A DNA stretch of 39,699 nucleotides, taken from assembly GCF_024734385.1 (NCBI RefSeq), contig NZ_JANHAP010000020.1, forward strand, positions 1 through 39,699, in the 5' to 3' direction. This document shows, one piece after another, positions 1 to 6,332 of this stretch (positions are counted from its first letter, which is position 1; each line of letters starts with the position of its first letter). The DNA comes from Dasania sp. GY-MA-18 (GTDB lineage Bacteria; Pseudomonadota; Gammaproteobacteria; Pseudomonadales; Dasaniaceae). The notes under the pieces are model-generated. The model did not search any database. It was given only the letters and a program-made list of their open reading frames with translations, and was not told the origin of the DNA. The translations under genes were made by a program, and so were the position numbers.

Positions 1-127
1 CATTGAATTGTTCTACAACAGCGTCAGGAGACATTCTACCAATGGCTACAAAAGCCCTAAGGAATACGAACGAATTTATTACGAGAAGTGCGCGTAACAA
101 CGTGTCTACTTTTTGTGGGTAGGATTA
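1..127 (+). mobile_element. Right end of an IS3-family insertion sequence
   Basis: The window opens inside an IS. The tail of an OrfB-type transposase is read up to 97, and about 5 bases later comes a terminal-repeat-like stretch (102-127). Its complement reads TAATCCTACCCACAAAAAGT and continues to GACAC. From memory this resembles the IS3 group terminal repeat, which begins TGATCCTACCCA. The gene at 149 starts 21 bases beyond the presumed IS end, so the IS has landed directly upstream of the first cassette-like gene. The left end and the target duplication lie outside the window. Confidence 0.75.
2..97 (+). CDS. IS3-family transposase OrfB, C-terminal fragment
   Basis: An open frame enters from the left edge and ends at TAA 95-97; 31 residues are visible. 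It contains FYNSVRRHSTNGYKSPKEYE, which matches the C-terminus of IS3-family DDE transposases (rve integrase core), where a YN-x(3)-RRH segment is followed by GYKSPxEfE. The catalytic DDE residues lie upstream, outside the window. The fragment appears complete at its C-terminus, so the IS may be intact beyond the edge. Its sequence differs from the transposase tail at the right edge of the window, so the two are different elements. Confidence 0.8.
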   Translation: MELFYNSVRRHSTNGYKSPKEYERIYYEKCA

Positions 128-148
128 CTGTAAGGAGAGATCGAAGCA

Positions 149-922
149 TTGAGCGAGGTATTTGATAATAATACTGATTTTGAAAAATGGCTTGAATCGA
201 ATTTTTGGTTTCAAGATGGCTACTTATTAGATTACAAAGTCGAAGAGTCTAAAAGTACTATTTACTTGAAGCTTGCTTACCAAATTGAAGGAACCTATGA
301 AGCTAATACGGAGAGAACTCTAAGAGTATTCTCAATGAAAGCTGAGGGAGTACGTAGTAATACTGCTCTAGAAGACGGAGAATGGTCTAAAGATCACTGC
401 ATGGAAGGCTTAGATCTTAAGGATAGTCGCATTATTTTATTCACTCTTGACGTTCCTAAATCTATTGAGATTGAGTGCAGCAGCGTAACCATCAATCAAG
501 GACCAAATAAGATAGAGCTTGTGGAGCCGTGGCTTAGTGAAAGTGAAATTTTTATCACTGTTCAAGGAGAGAAGCTACCCACTCCAGCAGAATGGCTGCA
601 ATGGTTTAGTGAGCAGGGACATCGCTTGGGATGGCGGTATTACTCTGGGGAGCTCAAAGAGGCATCAACCATTCCACCACAGGAATATGACGGTTGGTAT
701 TTGCAGGCTGTAGCCCTAATACCACAAACGAGTCAGGGGCTGTTTTTTAGGCATTGCAAAGACAATGGCAATTCTTTTGATATATCGTTCCAGAGAACCG
801 AGTTATCTGATGATATTTGGTCTACCTTGAAGCAAGTGATATTGAGATTTAAAAACATTGAAGTTCGTTCAGGAAACTGCAAGTTTAATAACGAGCAATG
901 GAGAAGTAGTGTCGTCAGCTAA
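149..922 (+). CDS. Hypothetical protein, probable integron cassette gene
   Basis: This 257-residue protein has a TTG start at 149, supported by AAGGAGAG about 9 bases upstream. I recognise no family. It is soluble-looking, acidic, rich in aromatic residues, and has no signal peptide or membrane segment. Its N-terminus (FEKWLESNFWFQDGYLLDY) and the repeated short beta-like segments suggest an alpha/beta or beta-rich fold, perhaps immunity-protein-like, but that is a guess. The stop codon lies at the start of an attC-like palindrome (919-987), the normal arrangement for an integron cassette gene. The IS ends just upstream and may have replaced its native 5' flank or now supply its promoter. The gene looks AT-richer than the genes beyond 2.8 kb, consistent with transfer. 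Confidence 0.75.
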   Translation: MSEVFDNNTDFEKWLESNFWFQDGYLLDYKVEESKSTIYLKLAYQIEGTYEANTERTLRVFSMKAEGVRSNTALEDGEWSKDHCMEGLDLKDSRIILFTLDVPKSIEIECSSVTINQGPNKIELVEPWLSESEIFITVQGEKLPTPAEWLQWFSEQGHRLGWRYYSGELKEASTIPPQEYDGWYLQAVALIPQTSQGLFFRHCKDNGNSFDISFQRTELSDDIWSTLKQVILRFKNIEVRSGNCKFNNEQWRSSVVS

Positions 923-987
923 CAAGGCAATGCTGTCGGACAAATTTTCCGCTGCGCTCCAAATTTGCCGCAGAGCGCGGCGTTAAC
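919..987 (+). repeat. attC-like integron recombination site (attC1)
   Basis: The site begins CTAACAAGGC at the stop codon of the preceding gene and ends GGCGTTAA. The inner arms CGGACAAATTT and AAATTTGCCG pair with one unpaired A, as expected for the extrahelical bases of folded attC bottom strands. The outer arms pair imperfectly. The TAAC...GTTA boundaries, about 69-base length and position at a cassette-gene stop all fit integron attC sites. The core boxes fit the consensus only approximately, and no integrase is present in the window. Confidence 0.7.
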
Positions 988-1000
988 ACAGAATCTAACA

Positions 1001-1495
1001 ATGAATAAATATCTAATATTTCTTATATCATTTTTAATCGTATCTTGCGCTCAGCAAGAAATACATGATACCACCGGTTTCCTTGATGTTAAGAGGCAAG
1101 ACTTGAGTAAGTATTGGACCGGTAAAATCATGCCTTCAGGGACTTACCCGAGATCATTATCTAATGCTATGCAAAACGCATGTGTATTTACTAAATATTC
1201 GATTAACTCCAATGGGGAAGTTGTAAACCCTCAAATATTAAGCTCAATTCCAAAAGTTAAAAATGACGTCATCTCATACTCAATGAGAAGCTTTAAGCGA
1301 TCAAAATTTAAACCGTCAATAGAAAATGATAACCTTATACCAGTGAATACATATCATGTTTTTACGTTCACAGTATTCGAAGATCATGTTTCAATTGATG
1401 AAGCAAAAATAATAAGTGCCAACCTTAAAAATCAATGTGAGAATGTGTTAACAAATATAGTCACCGGAAAATCTACTACGCCTTCGGCTTCGTAG
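1001..1495 (+). CDS. Lipoprotein with TonB C-terminal-like domain (cassette gene)
   Basis: The best start is ATG 1001, giving 164 residues. An upstream in-frame ATG at 965 would lie inside attC1 and precede the signal peptide. Residues 1-16 form a short lipoprotein signal with lipobox IVSC, predicting a lipidated Cys16. Roughly residues 45-125 resemble the TonB_C fold: a conserved-looking start (VFTKYSINSNGEVVNPQIL), then a serine/lysine-rich helix, KFKPSIEN, and a final strand ending HVFTFTV. It lacks the N-terminal TonB anchor and proline-rich linker, so it is not a full energy transducer. The last 16 or so codons lie within the second attC-like site, as is common in integron cassettes. The substrate or partner is unknown. 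Confidence 0.7.
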   Translation: MNKYLIFLISFLIVSCAQQEIHDTTGFLDVKRQDLSKYWTGKIMPSGTYPRSLSNAMQNACVFTKYSINSNGEVVNPQILSSIPKVKNDVISYSMRSFKRSKFKPSIENDNLIPVNTYHVFTFTVFEDHVSIDEAKIISANLKNQCENVLTNIVTGKSTTPSAS

Positions 1496-1517
1496 TTTTC
1501 AGGTGCTATAGGCGTTA
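1447..1517 (+). repeat. attC-like integron recombination site (attC2)
   Basis: The stretch runs from GTTAACAAAT to GGCGTTAC. Nested complementary arms are ATAG/CTAT, CACC/GGTG, GAAAA/TTTTC and CTACG/CGTAG around the loop CCTTCGGCTT, with small bulges. As in attC1, the hairpin is framed by TAAC...GTTA. It overlaps the last codons of the lipoprotein gene and is followed by the next gene 22 bases on. A rho-independent terminator is an alternative, but no T-run follows. Confidence is lower than for attC1 because the outer core boxes are degenerate. Confidence 0.55.
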
Positions 1518-1539
1518 CGTTTCAAATCGATAACTGATC

Positions 1540-1872
1540 ATGAACATAGAATTAATTGGCGAAAAAAAGTATATGCATTCAATCCTCAGCCAAAAAGGAT
1601 TATGGGTGCTAATGAAGGAGAATAGTCTTTATACTATCACCGCCGAAGAAGGTAATGCCGTTGCTACTTGGGAATCCGAGAGCAAGGCTATTGATTTTTC
1701 TCAAAAGCTTAACGAAAAAATGAAGAGTATGTTCGTGCCACTAGACCTATTCTTAAACAAGTGGCTTTCATCAACTGAAATGAATATAACCGAAATATTG
1801 GCATCACCAAAGCATAATGTTGCCGCACTTACTTATACAACCAGCGAGTTCATCAATGCTGCCAAAACGTAA
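1540..1872 (+). CDS. DUF2750-like small protein (cassette gene)
   Basis: This is a 110-residue cytoplasmic protein. The order of motifs resembles DUF2750: GLWVL near residues 20-24, a two-strand segment ending ATWES where the family has a PxWp-like motif, a helix (KAIDFSQKLNEKM), the signature LDLFLNKWL near residues 69-77, then a short strand and a terminal helix. The function of DUF2750 is not known. There is no obvious ribosome binding site before ATG 1540; an alternative ATG lies 11 codons in, but the family-like part starts after it. It follows attC2 and is separated by only 9 bases from the next gene, so both could share one cassette. I see no attC between them. Confidence 0.65.
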   Translation: MNIELIGEKKYMHSILSQKGLWVLMKENSLYTITAEEGNAVATWESESKAIDFSQKLNEKMKSMFVPLDLFLNKWLSSTEMNITEILASPKHNVAALTYTTSEFINAAKT

Positions 1873-1881
1873 CAAGCAACC

Positions 1882-2463
1882 GTGATTAAAACAAGCCCAA
1901 ATCTTGCTGAAATTAATTCATTTGCCACACCCAAAGACCTCAGCGAGTGGCTAAGGCTAAATCACGCCACAGAAAACGAGCTATGGATAAAAATATTCAA
2001 AATAAAGTCAGGTATAGCTAGCGTAACTTGGGATGAGGTAGTGATTGAATCGCTTTGCTGGGGCTGGATAGATGGCATCAAGAAGTCAATCGATGAACAG
2101 GCCTATCTACAGCGTATCACCCCCAGAAAAGCAGGTAGCAACTGGTCTAAAAGGAACACCGAGCATGCAGAGCGTTTGATAACTGAGGGCCGGATGATGG
2201 AACCAGGGTTGGTACATGTTCGTGCGGCCAAAGCTGACGGCCGCTGGCAAAACGCTTATGTGGTAAGTGAAATGGAAGTACCTGCGGACTTTCTTGCAGC
2301 GCTGAAGAAAAAACCGGCTGCGAAACAGTTTTTTGCAACGCTCACGAAATCTAGCCGTTATGTCATTGCCTACGGACTGACAAGTGCGAAGAAGCCAGAA
2401 ACCAGGCAAAGGCGATTTGAAAAGTTTATAGGCATGCTAGCCAGAGCAGAAAAACCGACTTAG
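1882..2463 (+). CDS. YdeI/OmdA-family protein
   Basis: This 193-residue protein starts at GTG 1882, 9 bases after the previous stop. It has the features of the YdeI/OmpD-associated (OmdA, PF13376-type) family: an N-terminal LSEWLRLNHATENELWIKIF segment, CWGWIDGIKKSIDEQAYLQR near residues 58-77, ITPRKAGSNWSKRN near 79-92, a middle helix carrying the AERL and GLVHV segments, and a C-terminal helix-rich region ending in RRFEKFIGMLA. Related proteins are sometimes annotated as bacteriocin-protection or envelope-stress proteins, but the biochemical role is unsettled. It has no signal peptide or membrane segment. No attC-like palindrome follows its stop, so it may mark the junction between the cassette run and the backbone. 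Confidence 0.85.
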   Translation: MIKTSPNLAEINSFATPKDLSEWLRLNHATENELWIKIFKIKSGIASVTWDEVVIESLCWGWIDGIKKSIDEQAYLQRITPRKAGSNWSKRNTEHAERLITEGRMMEPGLVHVRAAKADGRWQNAYVVSEMEVPADFLAALKKKPAAKQFFATLTKSSRYVIAYGLTSAKKPETRQRRFEKFIGMLARAEKPT

Positions 2464-2766
2464 CTTTCAAATTACCTAAGCCCTTGGCACACTCTGTAGC
2501 TGGGTTTTATTGCAGTATTAGCCGTAAGCATTATTTCATTTATTGTATTCGGCAAGCTTTACTTTGTAAGCGCACCAGTAGAAAGTATCATCCTAATAGT
2601 TGCCATGGTGCCGGGCAGAACCACTAAAGGCCATGCCAAAAATAAAGGCTGAGTTAATAAAGCTCATAACTAGGCCAGCCATGATGGGCCAAACTACTGT
2701 GCAGCTTTTGCCCTTGTTAGCAACGTACAGCTGCGTCACCTACTAGCCAATGATAAGGAGGGGTTT
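2464..2766 (+). other. Intergenic stretch, possible remnant of a small membrane protein gene
   Basis: No intact gene is seen. On the plus strand, about 2509-2654 reads as a hydrophobic peptide (GFIAVLAVSIISFIVFGK) with a stop codon just before it and no start. The minus strand of 2610-2720 also reads as a short membrane-like peptide (PIMAGLVMSFINSAFIFG). One of these is probably decayed coding sequence, but I cannot decide which. A strong Shine-Dalgarno sequence for the next gene (AAGGAGGGG) lies at its right end. Confidence 0.35.
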
Positions 2767-3168
2767 ATGAGTGTTTACTTTGGTTCATGCCTGTGCGGCA
2801 CTGCAAAATTTGAAGTACAAGGGGAGCTAGACAGCTTTTACCTATGCCACTGCCAGCATTGTCAAAAGGATACTGGCTCTGCTTATGCAGCAAACTTATT
2901 TTCGCAGTCGGCTAAGTTGACTTGGCTAACGGGCACAGATTCTGTGACTACCTTTACACTGCCAAATACTCAACACAGAAAAAGTTTTTGTAAGCTTTGT
3001 GGCTGCGCATTGCCAAATACACATAGCGCAGGGCTACTCGTCATTCCTGCAGGCTGTTTGGACAGCAAAGTTGCAATATCGCCAACAGCCCACATTTATA
3101 CAGCTAGTAAAGCTGATTGGGAAAGTAAGTTAGACGCACTAGTAAAATTCGATGGATTGCCAGATTGA
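2767..3168 (+). CDS. GFA (CENP-V/GFA) family zinc-binding protein
   Basis: This 133-residue protein has the zinc-ligand pattern of the glutathione-dependent formaldehyde-activating (GFA) family: Cys8 and Cys10 (SCLCG), Cys27/Cys29/Cys32 (CHCQHC) and Cys75/Cys78 (CKLCG). The family fold covers the whole protein. The true glutathione/formaldehyde activity belongs to only a few members, so the substrate is not assigned. An AAGGAGGGG ribosome binding site lies 3 to 11 bases before ATG. It converges with the EamA transporter on the other strand. No membrane segment or signal peptide is visible. Confidence 0.88.
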   Translation: MSVYFGSCLCGTAKFEVQGELDSFYLCHCQHCQKDTGSAYAANLFSQSAKLTWLTGTDSVTTFTLPNTQHRKSFCKLCGCALPNTHSAGLLVIPAGCLDSKVAISPTAHIYTASKADWESKLDALVKFDGLPD

Positions 3169-3220
3169 GATATCATCGCCACAACAACTAAAGCACGTAG
3201 GCGAGGCTAAGCTATCACCT

Positions 3221-4093
3221 TTAGGCCATTTTTGTTTGCTGCGTTTTTTGGTTGAACTTATCATTTACCAGCAGCGCGAATAAAATAATGGCACCACCTA
3301 TGCTAAGGCGCAGTATATCGGCATCACGGTTCCAAAACAGCACATTGACGACTATGCCCGCAGGAATCAATAAGTTATTAGCCACCGCCAAGGTGCCAAC
3401 ACTGACCTGGGTTGCGCCTTTGTTCCAAGCAAAATAGCCAAGGCCAGATGCCACTACACCTAAGTAGCTCAAAATAGCCCATTGCAGCGTGGTAGTGGGC
3501 AGCTTATCGCCATTGCCCAGCAGCAGGTAGCAAGGGCTAACAATCACTAACGCGCCTATAAAAAACCACGCAAACACGGTGCGTTGCGGCAAGTCTATAG
3601 GCTGTTTGGCAATTATGCGTTTGTAAGCCACCTGCCCCGCCGCAAAACAAAGATTTGCGCCTTGCACAATCAACAAGCCCTTCCAATAACCCGCATCTAC
3701 CCCTTGATAGCGAATGGTAACCGCACCAATAACCGCCAATAGCGCACTAATGATAAAACCAATATTCAGCCGCCTATCAATAATGTCGTTTAGCAGGGTG
3801 ATGTAAATGGGCGTCATTACGGTAAACAGTAAAACTTTAGGTACCGATAGGTATAAAAAGGATTGGTAATAAAAGCCATACATAATACCCAGCTGCACAG
3901 CCCCACATAGCATTAGTTGCACAGCGACTGTGGTTTTAATTTGACGCGGCTTTAAAAACGGTAAAAACACCAGGGTAGCTAAGGCCACCCTCATTAATAC
4001 CGAAAACCAAGCATCGACCTGGCCAGCAAGATACACGCCGATTAAGCTAAAAGAAAACGCCCACAATAGGGTAACGGCGATAAGCATAGGCAT
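3221..4093 (-). CDS. EamA/DMT-superfamily transporter
   Basis: This 290-residue integral membrane protein has about ten predicted hydrophobic segments arranged as two EamA repeats, the first from about 1 to 130 and the second from about 140 to 275. Typical features are an N-terminal LLWAFSFSLIGVYL segment, a DAWFSVLMR motif after the first helix, and in the second repeat a helix ending near YLGVVASGLGYFAWNKG, the usual conserved motif of repeat 2. Family members export amino acids, metabolites or drugs; the substrate cannot be read from sequence. A second in-frame ATG two codons downstream could be the start. It stands alone, divergent from the small CPXCG gene. Confidence 0.87.
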   Translation of the reverse strand: MPMLIAVTLLWAFSFSLIGVYLAGQVDAWFSVLMRVALATLVFLPFLKPRQIKTTVAVQLMLCGAVQLGIMYGFYYQSFLYLSVPKVLLFTVMTPIYITLLNDIIDRRLNIGFIISALLAVIGAVTIRYQGVDAGYWKGLLIVQGANLCFAAGQVAYKRIIAKQPIDLPQRTVFAWFFIGALVIVSPCYLLLGNGDKLPTTTLQWAILSYLGVVASGLGYFAWNKGATQVSVGTLAVANNLLIPAGIVVNVLFWNRDADILRLSIGGAIILFALLVNDKFNQKTQQTKMA

Positions 4094-4298
4094 GAGGCAA
4101 CTTCCACACAGTTAAAAGTCGCCAAGTTTACCGGCAACTTTAATAGGGGTACATTACTTTGCAAATATAAAAACTAACAATTTGTTAGGGTTTACCGTTG
4201 TAGCTTCGCAGGGTAAGGGCTACAGTCTCACTAGGTGTACATTATTTATTATGCTAATAACTTAACTTAATGGCAGTATCAAACCCGGTAAATTACCT

Positions 4299-4496
4299 AT
4301 GGATACTATTTATGAAGAGTCAGTAGACTGCCCGTATTGTGGTGAGAGGATTGAAGTATTAATCAACACCGAGGATGCCTCGCAGGCCTATATCGAAGAT
4401 TGCCAAGTATGCTGCCGCCCTATTAGTTTTGTGATTTCCACAGCCATGAATGGCGAGTTACACGTTACTGTACACAGTGAAAACGACACGTACTAA
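4299..4496 (+). CDS. CPXCG-motif cysteine-rich small protein
   Basis: This 65-residue protein has two zinc-knuckle pairs: Cys11-Pro-Tyr-Cys14-Gly and Cys35-Gln-Val-Cys38. This matches the CPXCG small protein family of Gammaproteobacteria, which probably binds one zinc and whose function is unknown. The C-terminus is a short beta-like tail with no other motif. No strong ribosome binding site is visible before ATG 4299, though start and length agree with the family. It ends 22 bases from the convergent chemotaxis receptor gene. Confidence 0.85.
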   Translation: MDTIYEESVDCPYCGERIEVLINTEDASQAYIEDCQVCCRPISFVISTAMNGELHVTVHSENDTY

Positions 4497-4517
4497 CAGG
4501 GCTTTATATTTCTACAG

Positions 4518-6200
4518 CTACGATTTTTTAAACGTAAACTGACTAAGATGTAATTGCAGGTCTGCCGATATATCACTCAGTGTTACTGCCGAGGCGCTAG
4601 TATGGGCAGCGCTATCTAATGCCTCGCTAGCGTGCCGCCTAATATTCGTTAGTAATTCGTCCACTTCTGCGACTACTGCTGATTGCTCTTTTGCTGCGGT
4701 AGCAATATGGGCTGACATATCATCTATTTGTTCAACCGACTCGGCTATAGTGTCCAGTGAACTACCTGCCCGCTGCGCCTGGGTCACCGCCTCGGTGGCG
4801 ATTGCGGTGTTGCTTTGCATCACGGTTACTGCATTTTTAGTTCCCATCATCAATTGCTCTATAGTAATTTGGATTTCATTGGTTGAATCCTGGGTGCGCT
4901 GCGCCAGCGTGCGAACCTCGTCCGCCACCACAGCAAAGCCTCTACCTTGCTCGCCAGCCCTAGCCGCCTCTATAGCCGCGTTTAATGCTAGCAGGTTAGT
5001 TTGTTCAGCTATGCCCTGTATAACATTTAATACATTTGAGACATTGTCGGCATGTTGCTCCAGCTCAGTAATTTTTTTGCTGGAATGATGAACCGTATCT
5101 GCCAACTTGTTAATAATTTTAACCGCCTCTGTAACCTCTTCATGGCCAGCGCTAGTCACCTCGGAAACCTGATGGGCCACATTAGAGGTATTGGCGCTAT
5201 TATGTGCTACTTCTTGCGCGGTGGCGGCCATTTCGTTTATGGCAACAGCTACTTGGTCTGTGTCTCGCTGTTGTGTTTCCGAGCGCAGCCTTGCCTCATC
5301 AACTTTACCTGCCAAGCCATTAGCCGATTGGTTAACGGCATCCGCCGTAGCAGAGATACGCAGCATTAAAGCCTCTAGGCTTCTTACCATTTGGTTAAAA
5401 ACCGCACCAAAACGGCCGACCTCATCGCTACCAGTAGCACTGGATGAAACTGTTAAATCGCCCTGCGCCACTGACTCTGTCATGCTGAGCATTTCTTGTA
5501 AGGGTTTCAACATGCGGCGATTGACTTGCCAATAGGTCAACAGCAGCATCGCTATAGACAGTGCAATAAACGTTAAAACTAACCTGCCTGAATTAACACT
5601 AGCTTGGTAAAGCTCGTCCACCTGTCGCTGTTTATCATCCGCAACGACTTGCATAAGTTTTTCGTATATAGGCTGCATTTTGTCTGAAGCCGATTGATAC
5701 TCTTTTGAATGCAAGGCTGCAATAGCCAGCTGCTGATCAACGTCACCTTTAACAGTAAACTCACCATCACTGCCTTTAAATTTACCCTGCATGGCATGGT
5801 AAGCAATGTTTTCCAACTCATAAACGGGGGCTGCCAGCGCTATCGCTTTGTCACGCTGCTCTAGCGCTTGTTTAGGAAATCCTAAATAACGCATATAGGC
5901 CCCGGCCGTGAGTGTTTTACCTGTTGGCCATGGCTTTTTTCCGTAGACTACATCGATAATATCATCATATTGCTGCCTGGCTTTTTCATCACCAGTAATT
6001 GCGTACTGACGAATTAAACGCACGGTTATTTCGTTAACCATACGGTAAAACGACAACATATTAGCTGCTTCATTTTGTATACGGCTGGCTTGATTGAGCT
6101 TTTCTTGGTTGGATAATAAACCTAATACAAGCACTGAATTTACAAGCAATAGAATAGCTACCACACCAACAACTATCTGAAAAAACCGCTTTAATGTCAT
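4518..6200 (-). CDS. Methyl-accepting chemotaxis protein
   Basis: This 560-residue inner-membrane chemoreceptor has a first membrane helix at about 8-30, a periplasmic sensing region at about 31-205 that is mostly helical and of no type I recognise, a second membrane helix at about 206-226, a HAMP domain at about 227-280, and a cytoplasmic signalling coiled coil to the end. The highly conserved hairpin tip is at about 399-430 ([16 protein letters not shown], then FAVVADEVR), which binds CheA and CheW. No C-terminal NWETF-type CheR tether is present. It is monocistronic with no che genes nearby, so it is an orphan receptor; the ligand is unknown. Confidence 0.93.
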   Translation of the reverse strand: MTLKRFFQIVVGVVAILLLVNSVLVLGLLSNQEKLNQASRIQNEAANMLSFYRMVNEITVRLIRQYAITGDEKARQQYDDIIDVVYGKKPWPTGKTLTAGAYMRYLGFPKQALEQRDKAIALAAPVYELENIAYHAMQGKFKGSDGEFTVKGDVDQQLAIAALHSKEYQSASDKMQPIYEKLMQVVADDKQRQVDELYQASVNSGRLVLTFIALSIAMLLLTYWQVNRRMLKPLQEMLSMTESVAQGDLTVSSSATGSDEVGRFGAVFNQMVRSLEALMLRISATADAVNQSANGLAGKVDEARLRSETQQRDTDQVAVAINEMAATAQEVAHNSANTSNVAHQVSEVTSAGHEEVTEAVKIINKLADTVHHSSKKITELEQHADNVSNVLNVIQGIAEQTNLLALNAAIEAARAGEQGRGFAVVADEVRTLAQRTQDSTNEIQITIEQLMMGTKNAVTVMQSNTAIATEAVTQAQRAGSSLDTIAESVEQIDDMSAHIATAAKEQSAVVAEVDELLTNIRRHASEALDSAAHTSASAVTLSDISADLQLHLSQFTFKKS

Positions 6201-6284
6201 TTTTTTACCTCGGGCGTAGTTACATAAACCACAACCCCGTTGAAATACATATTAATAAGCTATTGCCCTATGAGCCGCCGTATC

Positions 6285-6309
6285 AAAAAAGCCCGCCATA
6301 AGGCGGGCT
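6285..6309 (-). terminator. Rho-independent terminator of the serine hydrolase gene
   Basis: Read on the minus strand, AGCCCGCC and GGCGGGCT form an 8-bp GC-rich stem with loop TTAT, followed by six T. It lies about 25 bases after the stop of the minus-strand gene that ends at 6333. Confidence 0.85.
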
Positions 6310-6332
6310 AAGTTTGCTTTGCGTAGTTTTAC

